From Siminovitchia sediminis (lineage in GTDB: Bacteria > Bacillota > Bacilli > Bacillales > Bacillaceae_C): a stretch of DNA of 64,000 bases. Position 1 is the stretch's first letter, and every line of letters begins with the position of its first letter. Made by a program: the position numbers and the translations under genes. Below are positions 32,708 through 42,237 of the stretch, piece after piece. The stretch lies in the NCBI RefSeq assembly GCF_042680885.1, contig NZ_JBHUEO010000032.1, positions 1 through 64,000 on the forward strand, written 5' to 3'. The notes below the pieces were generated by a model. It was not told the origin of the DNA. It worked only from the letters and a program-made list of their open reading frames with translations, and made no database searches.

Positions 32708-33952
32708 ATGATTAAACAAAAAGTACAGATTGATATTCACCGTCTTATGAAAACGCTTGAGCATAGCGGTGAAATTGGAAAGCTGTCCCAAGGAGGCATC
32801 TGCCGCCTGGCATTAACGGATGAAGATAAAATGATGAGAGATGAATATGTTCAATGGTTAAAAGACAGCGGTTTACAGGTTCGCATTGATGACTTCGGAA
32901 ACATTTATGGAAGAAGAGAAGGAAAGAATCCTGACGCTCCTCCGGTTCTTATTGGCTCACATTTAGATACACAGCCGGAAGGCGGACGTTACGACGGTAT
33001 ATTGGGTGTTTTAGCCGGCCTTGAAGCAATACGAACACTGAATGATGCTCAAATCGAAACAGACAGGCCTGTCGAACTCATTAATTTCACAAATGAGGAG
33101 GGAGCCAGGTTTGAACCGCCCATCCTGGGGGCCGGGGGGCTTTCAGGGCATTTCGACAAAGACTTTGTATACAGCCGGACGGATAGGGAAGGACGAACAT
33201 TCCTGGATGAACTAAAACGGATCGGCTATCTCGGTGCAGAAAGTAACCGTATTCAACAAAGTTACTGCTACCTTGAACTTCATATTGAACAAGGACCAGT
33301 CCTTGAACATAAGGGGCTGGATATTGGAGTGGTAACGGGGATTCAGGGAATGGATTGGCTTGAAGTGAAAATAACCGGCCAATCGGATCATGCAGGACCA
33401 ACGCCAATGAGCATGAGAAAAGATGCACTTTATGCTGCATCAAAACTCATTCAACTGATCCGCGAAACCGTCATCACTGAAAACGAAGAAGCTACGGCAA
33501 CAGTTGGACGAATAGAGATTAAACCCAATTCCATCAACTGTGTTCCCGGGGAAGTAATTTTCTCTGTTGATGTCAGGCATTCAGATGATAAAGTGAAAGA
33601 ACAATTAAGCAAACTGATCATAGAAAAAATAAGTATTGCTGCAGCAGCAGAACAAGTTAAGATTGAAACAAGAAAAATTTGGGAAACCTCCGCCAGCCAT
33701 TTTTCGACTCGATTGGTTGAGACTATTGCAGATACAGCCAATGAACTCGGATATAGCAGTCAAAAAATGATCAGCGGAGCAGGGCATGACTCAAAATATA
33801 TGAACGAAATCACTCCAACAGCCATGATTTTTGTTCCGAGTGCCGATGGAAAAAGTCATTGCCAGGAAGAATTCACAAGTCAGGATGCCATTGAAAAAGG
33901 TGCAAATGTACTTTTGCATTCCATATGTAAATTAGCCGGGGCATCTATTTAG
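32708..33952 (+). CDS. Zn-dependent hydrolase, M20 family (N-carbamoyl-amino acid/allantoate amidohydrolase type)
   Basis: A 414-residue protein of the AmaB/HyuC/AllC group, which hydrolyses N-carbamoyl-L-amino acids, allantoate or related amides. The bimetal site is visible: GSHLDTQ (His85), GRYDG (Asp96), FTNEEGARF (Glu130/131), LHIEQGP (His192) and a C-terminal SHCQEE. The dimerisation domain has the substrate-binding DHAGPTPMSMRKDA. It is the first gene after the sigma-54 promoter, with an amidohydrolase and a sodium/solute symporter downstream. Substrate is not defined by sequence. Confidence 0.88.
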   Translation: MIKQKVQIDIHRLMKTLEHSGEIGKLSQGGICRLALTDEDKMMRDEYVQWLKDSGLQVRIDDFGNIYGRREGKNPDAPPVLIGSHLDTQPEGGRYDGILGVLAGLEAIRTLNDAQIETDRPVELINFTNEEGARFEPPILGAGGLSGHFDKDFVYSRTDREGRTFLDELKRIGYLGAESNRIQQSYCYLELHIEQGPVLEHKGLDIGVVTGIQGMDWLEVKITGQSDHAGPTPMSMRKDALYAASKLIQLIRETVITENEEATATVGRIEIKPNSINCVPGEVIFSVDVRHSDDKVKEQLSKLIIEKISIAAAAEQVKIETRKIWETSASHFSTRLVETIADTANELGYSSQKMISGAGHDSKYMNEITPTAMIFVPSADGKSHCQEEFTSQDAIEKGANVLLHSICKLAGASI

Positions 33953-34021
33953 TGCCCGCCGGCACTTGGTACATTTGATGAATAGCCTCTATGATACACA
34001 ACAAGAATAGGAGTTTTATAT

Positions 34022-35644
34022 ATGTTTGCAGACTTGATTCTTAGGAATGCCAATATCTATACAATGGATAATCAATTCCCGGAAGCGCATACCATCGCAG
34101 TGAAAGATGGGAAAGTGTTGGCCTTTAATGAAGAAGCCCGCCAATTAAAGGGGCCTTCCACCAGAATTGTGGATGCCGAAGGAAGAGCAGTATTGCCTGG
34201 CTTCATAGAAAGCCACGCTCACCCGCTGCATTTTGCCGCTAATCTTTATCAACTTGACTTGCGGCCGGAAGTCACCCCTGATATCCAAAGTATTCTGGAT
34301 GCAGTAAAAGAAAGGGCTGCCATTACACCAAAAGGACAATGGATTACCGGCATGAGCTGGGATGACAGCAAATTAAAAGAAAAGCGATTCCCAACAATAG
34401 ATGAGCTGAGTGAAGCTGCCCCGGACCACCCTGTCTTTTTAAAGAGGACATGCGTTCATAACGCAGTGGTTAATCAAATGGCCTTTAAAGTGAGCGGTCT
34501 TCCAGAAAAGCCAAAAGATCCGGAAGGCGGACACTTTCATATCGATCCGGCAACCGGTAAACCAAGCGGCCTCATCCAAGAAAATGCCATGATGGAATTT
34601 GCAGTCCCTTCCTTTACGACGGAGCAACTTATGGAAGCGATGTTGGAAGCCCAAAAGCAGTTTTTTAAATGGGGCGTTACTACAATCCATGACATGGCGG
34701 TAACAAAAGAAGAATTTTTAGTTTACCAGCGATTGCAAAAAGAACCGGACTTTCGCATGAAAGTACGGATGTGGTTATGGGCAGTCGACCAGATGGGATG
34801 GACCGGTGTTCAGGATGAAGCCATCGGCCTTGGTTTAGAGGGCGTTTATGGGAATGACCATTTAAACATCCAGGGTCTGAAGTACATGCTGGATGGAAGC
34901 GTCGGCGGCAGAACAGCAGCTGTTCAGGAATCTTATGAAAACGAAGATGGCAATTTCGGAATTTTATATATGCAGCAAGAGCGTATAGACAAGCTCGTCG
35001 AAGAAGCCATCCAAAACAATATGAGGGTGTCCATCCATGGAATCGGAGAGCGGGCAATTGATATGGCTGTTAAATCGGTTGCAAAGGCGAATAGTCCAGA
35101 AAAAAACAAACCTATGCGCCACCGCATTGAGCACTGCGCTCTTCCAACAGATGAGCATCTGCATTTGATGTCACAGCATGGAATGATTGCCGGATCATCC
35201 ATCGGTTTCATTTATTCCATCGGCGACAGCTATCTCTCCAACCTTGGAAATAAACGCGCAGAGTATGTATTCCCGCACGCTTCCTTTAAGGAACATGGCA
35301 TCACTGCCCCGGGTAACTCCGATCTGCCGGTTTGTGACGGAAATCCGCTATTTGGTATTTACTCAGCCGTTACCCGCAAAACGATCGGCGGGCAGCAGCT
35401 TGGTACCTCTCAATCCATTGCTGTTGAGGATGCCATCAAAGCCTACACTGTGGATGCTGCCTATTCGGGATTCGATGAAGACAAAATCGGTTCACTATCC
35501 ATTGGGACATATGCTGATCTTATTGTATTGGACCAGGACCCATTTCAAGCTGATCAGGATACCATCAAAGATATAAAAGTCATTCAAACGATTGTCGAAG
35601 GAGACACAGTGTTTGAAGAAGAGCCAATGCTCAGTAAAGCATAA
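34022..35644 (+). CDS. YtcJ-type amidohydrolase (amidohydrolase_3)
   Basis: A 540-residue metal-dependent hydrolase of the cytosolic TIM-barrel amidohydrolase superfamily. The entry metal site is LPGFIESHAHPLHF; further ligands lie in SIHGIGERAIDMAV and HRIEHCALPTDE; and the C-terminal beta-sandwich ends IGSLSIGTYADLIVLDQDP. Sites AGGAG and ATG are well spaced. It is 70 bp behind the Zn-hydrolase and 30 bp ahead of the symporter, in one operon. Two paralogs lie at 37.4 and 58.6 kb. The family cleaves cyclic or exocyclic amides; the real substrate is unknown. Confidence 0.87.
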   Translation: MFADLILRNANIYTMDNQFPEAHTIAVKDGKVLAFNEEARQLKGPSTRIVDAEGRAVLPGFIESHAHPLHFAANLYQLDLRPEVTPDIQSILDAVKERAAITPKGQWITGMSWDDSKLKEKRFPTIDELSEAAPDHPVFLKRTCVHNAVVNQMAFKVSGLPEKPKDPEGGHFHIDPATGKPSGLIQENAMMEFAVPSFTTEQLMEAMLEAQKQFFKWGVTTIHDMAVTKEEFLVYQRLQKEPDFRMKVRMWLWAVDQMGWTGVQDEAIGLGLEGVYGNDHLNIQGLKYMLDGSVGGRTAAVQESYENEDGNFGILYMQQERIDKLVEEAIQNNMRVSIHGIGERAIDMAVKSVAKANSPEKNKPMRHRIEHCALPTDEHLHLMSQHGMIAGSSIGFIYSIGDSYLSNLGNKRAEYVFPHASFKEHGITAPGNSDLPVCDGNPLFGIYSAVTRKTIGGQQLGTSQSIAVEDAIKAYTVDAAYSGFDEDKIGSLSIGTYADLIVLDQDPFQADQDTIKDIKVIQTIVEGDTVFEEEPMLSKA

Positions 35645-35674
35645 TTTTAAAACTACACCTAAGGGGGAAACAAA

Positions 35675-37117
35675 ATGTTTAGCTCGCAAGAACAATCGAT
35701 TTTAGGCGGAATTGTTATCTTTTACTTCTTATTTCTCTTCGCCATTTCTTTTTATATCAACAAAAAGAGTATTAAAACGTATGACGACTATAACGTCGCT
35801 GGCCGATCTGTATCTATGTTCCCGTTAATACTGACTTTCGTTGGAACTGCGATTGGCGGTTCTACACTGCTCGGGTTTATGACAAATGGTTATAGTTTCG
35901 GTATGGGGCAGCATTGGCTAAATTTCAGTATCTTTATCACAGGTGTCTTTATGATGTTCTTCTTCCTTAAGAAGATTCGCGCATACGGGGAAAAATACGA
36001 TATGGTTACAATCGCCGACTATACCACATTGCGGTTTGGCGAAGGTGCCCGCTTCCCGACAGTCATCAGTATTTTAATTGCCTACAGTGCCATTACAGGT
36101 ATGCAATTTATTGCAATTGCCACGATTTTAAACTTGACTGTTGGTATTAGTATAACCACTGGTATTATTGTTAGCTGGATTATGTTATCACTCAAGACCT
36201 ACTATGGAGGCATGAAGTCCGTTATCTGGCAAGATGCTTTTCACGGAACTATTCAGACAATTGGTATTTTTATTTTATTTGTTGTGGTAATTATTGTTTC
36301 AGGCGGCTGGAGTCAAATCTCCGAAAATGCAGCGGCATTAGGTGAAGGAGCCAACTTAAGCATTTTTAACATCTCTACGGCAGAAGTATTGGTCTACCTG
36401 CTGACAATTGGAGGATATCAATTTGTCAGACAAGATCTGTGGCAAAGATTTTGGGCAGCAAAAGATGTGAAAACAGCTTCAATCGGTTATTGGATTTCCA
36501 TTATTCTTGCCCTTGTAACTGGAATTTTTGTCATTATGATTGGCGTTGCGGGGAAATATGGCTTAAACATGGGAGAAATCAATCCAACGCTGGCCTATTA
36601 CGCCATTTCAGAACATGTATTCAATTTCCCGATGGTCATCGTCATGATTATCGCATTATTGGCTACAGTCATCTCTACAGCTGACTCATTCTTCATGGCA
36701 GGAGCCTCATCGATCGTAAACGATGTCATCAGACCGCGAATGAAAGTTCAAGATGACCAGAAACTGTTAAAATACAGCAGATTGTCCGTAATCCTTGTTT
36801 CGTTTTTATCTTTGGTACTGGCTCTTTATATCCCCAATCTTGTTGATTTGTGGGTAACAGGAACAGCGATGCTCGTTTCCGCTTTGGTTGCACCGGTCAC
36901 TTTCGGCCTTTTTTGGAAAGGAGCAACAAAAATTGGCGGTACAGTAGGTATGTGGGTTGGCTTATTCGTAGCGGTAGGCTGGCAATTGGCAGGACATCCA
37001 TTCGGAATCCATCCGGTATTCTTGGGATTGCCGATCTCCATCATTTTAACAGTGGTTGTTTCACTGATGACAAAACCGAACGACCTGGACAACTATACCA
37101 GTAAAGAGGCAGTTTAA
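35675..37117 (+). CDS. Sodium:solute symporter (SSS family)
   Basis: A 480-residue symporter with about 13 hydrophobic segments. SSF features include DDYNVAGRSVSMFPLILTFVGTAIGGSTLLG at the N-terminus, YYGGMKSVIWQDAFHGTIQ in the middle and LATVISTADSFFMAGAS, the conserved sodium-site helix. The site AAGGGGGAA precedes the ATG. It closes the sigma-54 operon and likely imports the compound that its two hydrolases split. Confidence 0.9.
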   Translation: MFSSQEQSILGGIVIFYFLFLFAISFYINKKSIKTYDDYNVAGRSVSMFPLILTFVGTAIGGSTLLGFMTNGYSFGMGQHWLNFSIFITGVFMMFFFLKKIRAYGEKYDMVTIADYTTLRFGEGARFPTVISILIAYSAITGMQFIAIATILNLTVGISITTGIIVSWIMLSLKTYYGGMKSVIWQDAFHGTIQTIGIFILFVVVIIVSGGWSQISENAAALGEGANLSIFNISTAEVLVYLLTIGGYQFVRQDLWQRFWAAKDVKTASIGYWISIILALVTGIFVIMIGVAGKYGLNMGEINPTLAYYAISEHVFNFPMVIVMIIALLATVISTADSFFMAGASSIVNDVIRPRMKVQDDQKLLKYSRLSVILVSFLSLVLALYIPNLVDLWVTGTAMLVSALVAPVTFGLFWKGATKIGGTVGMWVGLFVAVGWQLAGHPFGIHPVFLGLPISIILTVVVSLMTKPNDLDNYTSKEAV

Positions 37118-37178
37118 ACAGCCTGCTTAAATGTTCTATAGAAATACAGTCCACTGATCAAAGGATCATTTCGTATCG

Positions 37179-37212
37179 AAAGGGAGGCTCCCTCGGGAAG
37201 CCTCCCTTTGCT
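37179..37212 (+). terminator. Terminator after the Zn-hydrolase operon
   Basis: AAAGGGAGGC and GCCTCCCTTT form a ten-pair stem with an eleven-base loop, 60 bases past the symporter stop. Confidence 0.8.
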
Positions 37213-37354
37213 GTTCTATCTTACCAGAATGAAATAATTCAATAATGAATAATTTTATGCATAATTGCAATGCCATTAAAAGAATGAGGTGTCCCCAATC
37301 CTTTTAACAAGCGGAATCCGTCCACATTTTTTGAGCCACACGAACTTATTTGAG

Positions 37355-37371
37355 TTGGCATGCTTTTTGCA
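37355..37371 (+). promoter_or_regulatory. Sigma-54 (-24/-12) promoter of the second amidohydrolase-permease pair
   Basis: TTGGCATGCTTTTTGCA keeps GG and GC ten bases apart with TTGGCA and TTGCA intact. It lies 43 bases upstream of the amidohydrolase start. TTTGAG occurs twice just upstream (37329-37355), a half-site of the palindromes found at the first sigma-54 promoter. Confidence 0.82.
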
Positions 37372-37413
37372 ATATATTTAACATAGACACTGAAAAAGTG
37401 AGGGGGAAGCAAA

Positions 37414-39039
37414 TTGAAAGCGGATATCATTATAGAGAGTACCGCTGTGTTTACTGGCTTAACAGATCACCCTGAACATTTGTCTATTGCGGTAAAGGAT
37501 AGCCAAATCATTGAGGTGAGCAGCCCTGACAAAGTGAAAAAATATGCAGGCGAAAGCACACGTATCATTGACGCTGGAGATCAACTGGTTATGCCCGGTT
37601 TTTTCGATTCCCATGTCCATGTCATGGCCGGAAGCCTATTTAACTACTATGCCGTTCCACTGAGCGATACCACTTCTGCCAAAGATGCTGCCAGGAAAGT
37701 AAAGGCCTATGCAGATGAGCATCCGGAGGCAGATTGGATTATCGGAACCGGCTGGGATCACACAGCTTGGGGAAATAAAGATTTTCCCGACCGCCACGAC
37801 CTTGATCTATACATTCCTGACCGACCGGTGTTTCTGATTCATGCAGAAGGCCATTATGGCTGGGTAAATACGAAAGCGCTTGAAACCGCGGGAATTACGA
37901 AAGACACCCAAAACCCTGACTATGGAATTGTATACAAAGATGAAAGCGGACATCCTGCCGGAATTCTCATTGAGTCGGCCATGTCCCTCATTGGGAAATA
38001 TGCCTATGACTTTTCTGAGGAAAGAAAAAGAAAAATGCTTCAGTCATTTCTTGACCACGCGGTGAGCCAGGGAGTGACATCGGTAAGCGATCTTTACTTA
38101 AGCCGTGCCCATGAACAGCTTGAGGGCTATTCCGTTTTTAAAGAGTTTGACCGCAAAAACCAATTGACTGTAAGATTGCATGTCTATCCACCATTGAACG
38201 GCGACTTAGAAAAAGCGAGGAAATTCAAAGAATCCTTCAACTCTTCCAAATTGAAAATGGCCGGCTTAAAGCAGTTTATCGATGGCGTTGTTACAGGATA
38301 TACAGCTTACATGCTGGACCCATACAAAGACAGGCCTGAAACCCGGGGGGAGACCGGCTTTTCTAAGGAACAGCTTCAAGAATGGGTGACTGCGGCAGAC
38401 AAAGAAGGCTATCAAATAAAGTTTCATACGATCGGCGACGGTGCAGTAAGAATGGGGCTTGATTTGTATGAACATGCACAAAAAGAAAATGGCAAACGGG
38501 ATGCCCGCCATACTCTGGAGCACATTGAAGTCGTTGCACCAGAAGATATTCCAAGGTTTAAAAAGCTGGGGGTCATTCCTTCCGTACAGCCTTACCACAT
38601 GGCGCTCATGCCGAGGGAAAGCCATACCGAACGAGTCACTGAAGATAAATTCCCTTACCTTTATTCAAACGCTGTCTTTTTTAATGAAGGCAACGTCATG
38701 CCGTACAGCAGTGATTACCCGATCGTTCCATTAAATCCGATGCTGGGCCTGTATCATGCCGTTACAAGAAAGGATTATTCCCTGAAAGACACATGGAATG
38801 AACAGGAGAAAGTAACGCTTGCGGAAGCATTGAAGGCATACACTTACGGATCGGCATACAGTGTGTTCCGCGAAAATGAATTAGGAACACTCGAAAAAGG
38901 AAAGCTTGCAGACTTGGTCATCCTTGATCGAAATTTGTTTGACATCCCTGAGCACGAAATTTTAGAAACAAATGTCGAGACAACCATCGTTGATGGTCAA
39001 ATTGTTTTTGAAAGATCCGCGGAAACTGCTCAAAAGTAA
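37414..39039 (+). CDS. YtcJ-type amidohydrolase (amidohydrolase_3), second paralog
   Basis: A 541-residue protein of the same family as the 34.0-kb gene, with metal site MPGFFDSHVHVMAG, further ligands in KFHTIGDGAVRMGL and HTLEHIEVVAPED, and YSSDYPIVPLNPMLG, the Asp-containing loop. The C-terminus closes with LGTLEKGKLADLVILDRN. The TTG start is supported by AGGGGGAAG. It is driven by its own sigma-54 promoter and followed at 74 bp by an APC permease. The sequence differs considerably from its neighbour, so this is an old paralog rather than a recent duplicate. Confidence 0.87.
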   Translation: MKADIIIESTAVFTGLTDHPEHLSIAVKDSQIIEVSSPDKVKKYAGESTRIIDAGDQLVMPGFFDSHVHVMAGSLFNYYAVPLSDTTSAKDAARKVKAYADEHPEADWIIGTGWDHTAWGNKDFPDRHDLDLYIPDRPVFLIHAEGHYGWVNTKALETAGITKDTQNPDYGIVYKDESGHPAGILIESAMSLIGKYAYDFSEERKRKMLQSFLDHAVSQGVTSVSDLYLSRAHEQLEGYSVFKEFDRKNQLTVRLHVYPPLNGDLEKARKFKESFNSSKLKMAGLKQFIDGVVTGYTAYMLDPYKDRPETRGETGFSKEQLQEWVTAADKEGYQIKFHTIGDGAVRMGLDLYEHAQKENGKRDARHTLEHIEVVAPEDIPRFKKLGVIPSVQPYHMALMPRESHTERVTEDKFPYLYSNAVFFNEGNVMPYSSDYPIVPLNPMLGLYHAVTRKDYSLKDTWNEQEKVTLAEALKAYTYGSAYSVFRENELGTLEKGKLADLVILDRNLFDIPEHEILETNVETTIVDGQIVFERSAETAQK

Positions 39040-39044
39040 AAAAT

Positions 39045-39070
39045 CCGAAATCCCCCTTGCGGGGATTCGG
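39045..39070 (+). other. Hairpin between amidohydrolase and permease genes
   Basis: CCGAAATCCCC and GGGGATTCGG can pair with a short loop in the 74-bp gap. No T-run follows on the plus strand, so it is unlikely to end transcription and may instead affect mRNA processing or stability. Confidence 0.4.
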
Positions 39071-39113
39071 TCAAAAATAAAGAATTATCCATATAACAAC
39101 AGGAGTGAGCATC

Positions 39114-40466
39114 ATGGAAAACAACAAAATGACAAGATCCCTTACCCTTCTGCCGGTAGTGCTTTTTGGTTTCTCTTTCATGGCTCTTGCAACCGTATTC
39201 AGCACTTATGGAGTTGCAGCTGAATTATCCCACGGAATGGTGGCAGGATCTTATTTATTGGCATTAATCGTCATGCTTTTTACCGCTTACAGTTATGGTC
39301 AAATGGCAAAAGTAGTACCATCGGCAGGCTCTGCTTATGCATATACACAAAAAGCAATGAACCCGTTCGTTGGCTTTATGGTAGGCTGGGCCATTCTCAT
39401 GGATTATCTCTTTATCCCGATGGTGAATTATCTGTTGTTTGGAATCTTTTTCTCGGCGGCCTTCCCTGCCATCCCAAGCTATGTTTGGATTTTGGGGATG
39501 CTATTATTGGTTACAATTGTCAATGCAAGGGGAATCAGACTGGCCACCATGGCCAATGCATTTATTAGTATCTTCTCTTTGCTGTTCATCGTTATATTTA
39601 TCGGCTTATCGGCAAAAGATATCATGGGCGGAGCCGGAACGGGCACCATTTTCAATTTTGAGCCCTTCTACAATCCTGAGTACTCTTTCTCTTATATCGT
39701 GGCGGGTGCTGCTCTTCTTTGCTTCTCATTCTTGGGATTTGATTCTGCTACCGCATTTGCAGAGGAAACGATCAAACCCGAGAAAACGATACCAAAAGCC
39801 GTATTCATTATTACCCTTGTCGGCGGCGCCATTTTTATGTCGGTTGCCTACTTTGCACATCATGTCTGGCCGGATTATACAACGTTTACAAATGCAGATG
39901 CTGCTTCCCACGAAATAATAACTGCCGTAGGAGGCAAAACATTGGCTTCGATGTTCCTGGCCGTTTATTTCTTTACTGTTTTCGGTTCGGCGATGTCATC
40001 CCAAGCAAGTGCATCGCGTGTTTTGTTTGCAATGGGCCGTGATGGCCAGCTGCCAAAGTTTTTTGGCAGACTGCATCCTAAATACAAAACGCCGACCAAT
40101 AACATTCTTATCATCAGCGGCCTTTCTCTTCTATCACTTGTGCTCAGCCTGACGCTGGTCGCTTCATTTATTAATTTTGGAGCATTTATCGCGTTTATCA
40201 GTGTAAATATTGCGGTGATTTATTATTACTTTATTCGTCAAAAAAGGCGGTCCATAAAGGGCGTCCTATTATATTTGCTTCTGCCGGGAATCGGGGCTGT
40301 GCTGGATTTTTGGCTGCTTTTGAACTTGGATATTCATTCTAAAGTGTTGGGAAGCATTTGGTTTGCTCTTGGGCTTATATATTTGTTCTTCCTGACAAAA
40401 GGATTTAAACAGCGTCCGCCTGAACTGCGGCTCGAATCCGAAGCAAATACACAAGAAACTGCTTAA
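39114..40466 (+). CDS. APC-family amino acid permease
   Basis: A 12-helix transporter of 450 residues: FMALATVFSTYGVAAELSHG, PSAGSAYAYTQKAMNPFVGFMVGW, the central LLCFSFLGFDSATAFAEETIKPEKTIPKA and RVLFAMGRDGQLPKFF. These are APC signatures of the PuuP/YcaM-like type, which take up putrescine or amino acids. The ATG at 39114 has AGGAG eight bases upstream; a GTG at 39105 overlaps that site. It is cotranscribed with the preceding amidohydrolase. Confidence 0.87.
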   Translation: MENNKMTRSLTLLPVVLFGFSFMALATVFSTYGVAAELSHGMVAGSYLLALIVMLFTAYSYGQMAKVVPSAGSAYAYTQKAMNPFVGFMVGWAILMDYLFIPMVNYLLFGIFFSAAFPAIPSYVWILGMLLLVTIVNARGIRLATMANAFISIFSLLFIVIFIGLSAKDIMGGAGTGTIFNFEPFYNPEYSFSYIVAGAALLCFSFLGFDSATAFAEETIKPEKTIPKAVFIITLVGGAIFMSVAYFAHHVWPDYTTFTNADAASHEIITAVGGKTLASMFLAVYFFTVFGSAMSSQASASRVLFAMGRDGQLPKFFGRLHPKYKTPTNNILIISGLSLLSLVLSLTLVASFINFGAFIAFISVNIAVIYYYFIRQKRRSIKGVLLYLLLPGIGAVLDFWLLLNLDIHSKVLGSIWFALGLIYLFFLTKGFKQRPPELRLESEANTQETA

Positions 40467-40480
40467 CTTCTGATAGAATT

Positions 40481-40534
40481 CGAGCGTAAGAGAAAGTTAT
40501 CGGAAACTATCAGGATCAACAGCTCGTTTTTTTT
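40481..40534 (+). terminator. Terminator after the amidohydrolase-permease pair
   Basis: CGAGC and GCTCG close a long imperfect hairpin followed by eight T residues. The base stem is only five pairs. Confidence 0.5.
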
Positions 40535-40697
40535 AAAAAAATAGGTTTATTCCCTATATTTTTTGGGAATATACAGAAATTCTGCAAAAAAAGAGGGAAC
40601 TCCCCTTTCTTTTATATAAGCAAAGGGCTATAATATATAATTGTGCAGAGCAATTTCATAGTACAATTTTCTACAACATTGAAAAGGAGCGATTCTA

Positions 40698-42020
40698 GTG
40701 AGCAATGAAGCATTGAGACAAGAATTGGTTGAACTCGACAAAAAACATTTCATTCACCCAACATCATCTTTGCAAGAACAGCAAGAAAAAGGACCTTCTA
40801 TTATATTTGACAGAGCTGAAGGCGTGCACGTATATGATATAAACGGCAAGAAATACCTTGAAGGTATGGCTTCCCTTTGGAATGTTAACATTGGATACGG
40901 TCGCAAAGAGCTTGCTGAAGTTGCAAAAGAACAGCTTGAAAAATGCGCATACGTAAACAGCTTTTCCGGCTTCAGTAACGAGCCCGCTATTCGTCTTGCA
41001 GCGAAAATTGCTGAAATCACACCTGGTGATTTGAATGCAGTATTCTTTACTTCCGGCGGATCTGAGTCAAATGACTCTGCATACAAATTAGTGCGCCACT
41101 ACTGGAAAGCAAAAGGCAAGCCTGAAAAAACTAAAATCGTTGCACGTAAAAGAGCTTATCACGGAGTCGCTTCCGGATCTACCAGTGCTACAGGTATTGA
41201 GCCATTCCATGACTTCACAACTTCTTTAGCACCAGGATTCGTTCATGTAGACCCTGATGACCCAGAGGCTTTCAGAAAACTAATCGAAGAAGAAGGCGCA
41301 GATACCATTGCCGCATTCTTGACTGAGCCTGTCCAAGGTGCTGGCGGAGTAAACTTCCCTAAGGAAGGATATCTCCAAGAAATCCGCAAAATCTGTGACG
41401 AACACGATATTTTGTTCATTGCAGACGAAGTCATCAACGGCTTTGGACGTACTGGAAAAATGTTTGCTTCCGAACACTTCGGTATTGTTCCGGATGTATT
41501 GCTTTTGGCAAAAGGGATCTCAAGCGGATACATTCAATTAGGCGCCGTTGTTATTCGTGAAAAACTCCATAAAGATTTAATAGAACATTCTCCTGGCGTA
41601 CTTATGCATGGATTCACATACAGCGGACATGCAACAGCTTGTGCAGTTGGTTTGAAAAACATCGAAATCTTGGAAAACGAAAACATGGTTGAAAACTCCC
41701 GCGTTATGGGTGACCTGCTCGGAGAAAAATTAAAAGAGCTTCAAAAAGAAACAGACATTGTTGGTGAGGTACGCCACTTAGGCCTTCTTGGTGCAGTGGA
41801 AATTGTGAAGGACCAAGAAACTGGCGAACGCTTTGCTGAAAAGCTAACTCCAAAAATTGTGGCAGAAGCCAGAGAGCGCGGTTTGATCCTTCGTAACGTA
41901 GTTTACTGGGAAAAAGATACAATTGTTTACTCTCCTCCACTCTGCATGACTGAAGAAGATGTAAACGAATTTGCAAGCATCTTAAAAGAAGCGATTTTGG
42001 AAGTCCAAAAATCTCTATAA
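40698..42020 (+). CDS. Class-III PLP aminotransferase (omega-amino acid/amine type)
   Basis: A 440-residue fold-type I aminotransferase. It has the N-terminal aromatic SLWNVNIGYG, the phosphate-binding FTSGGSESNDSAYKL, AYHGVASGSTSATG, the cofactor Asp in LFIADEVINGFGRTGKMFA, and the Schiff-base Lys in LLLAKGISSGYIQLG. Subfamily resembles omega-amino acid:pyruvate aminotransferases. The GTG start has AAAGGAG upstream, and a -10 TATAAT lies near 40629. A terminator follows. It could deaminate 5-aminovalerate, beta-alanine, GABA or diamines. A second class-III enzyme lies at the right edge. Confidence 0.87.
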   Translation: MSNEALRQELVELDKKHFIHPTSSLQEQQEKGPSIIFDRAEGVHVYDINGKKYLEGMASLWNVNIGYGRKELAEVAKEQLEKCAYVNSFSGFSNEPAIRLAAKIAEITPGDLNAVFFTSGGSESNDSAYKLVRHYWKAKGKPEKTKIVARKRAYHGVASGSTSATGIEPFHDFTTSLAPGFVHVDPDDPEAFRKLIEEEGADTIAAFLTEPVQGAGGVNFPKEGYLQEIRKICDEHDILFIADEVINGFGRTGKMFASEHFGIVPDVLLLAKGISSGYIQLGAVVIREKLHKDLIEHSPGVLMHGFTYSGHATACAVGLKNIEILENENMVENSRVMGDLLGEKLKELQKETDIVGEVRHLGLLGAVEIVKDQETGERFAEKLTPKIVAEARERGLILRNVVYWEKDTIVYSPPLCMTEEDVNEFASILKEAILEVQKSL

Positions 42021-42033
42021 AAAATGAAAGAGA

Positions 42034-42064
42034 AAAAAAGCAGTCCGGTCGGGCTGCTTTTTTT
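42034..42064 (+). terminator. Terminator after the aminotransferase
   Basis: AAAGCAG and CTGCTTT form a stem with a ten-base loop inside A- and T-runs, ending in seven T residues. Confidence 0.85.
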
Positions 42065-42237
42065 GCCCTTTTTAATCTGCATAGGAGCTGACGGCTGATT
42101 CAAATAATCATACAGGCCTTATCCTTTTTATGTTAGTCATTCCCCCTCTTTCCTACAAGTCAAGTGATCCCCCATACCCATGATGCCTCTTTTCAGTTAT
42201 GATGGGTATTAAATAAACGTGTAAAGGAGAGAGGGCA

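Noticed and set aside
39045..39070. Terminator between the second amidohydrolase and the APC permease
   Set aside because: The hairpin is strong but no T-run follows on the plus strand, and the two genes read as one operon.
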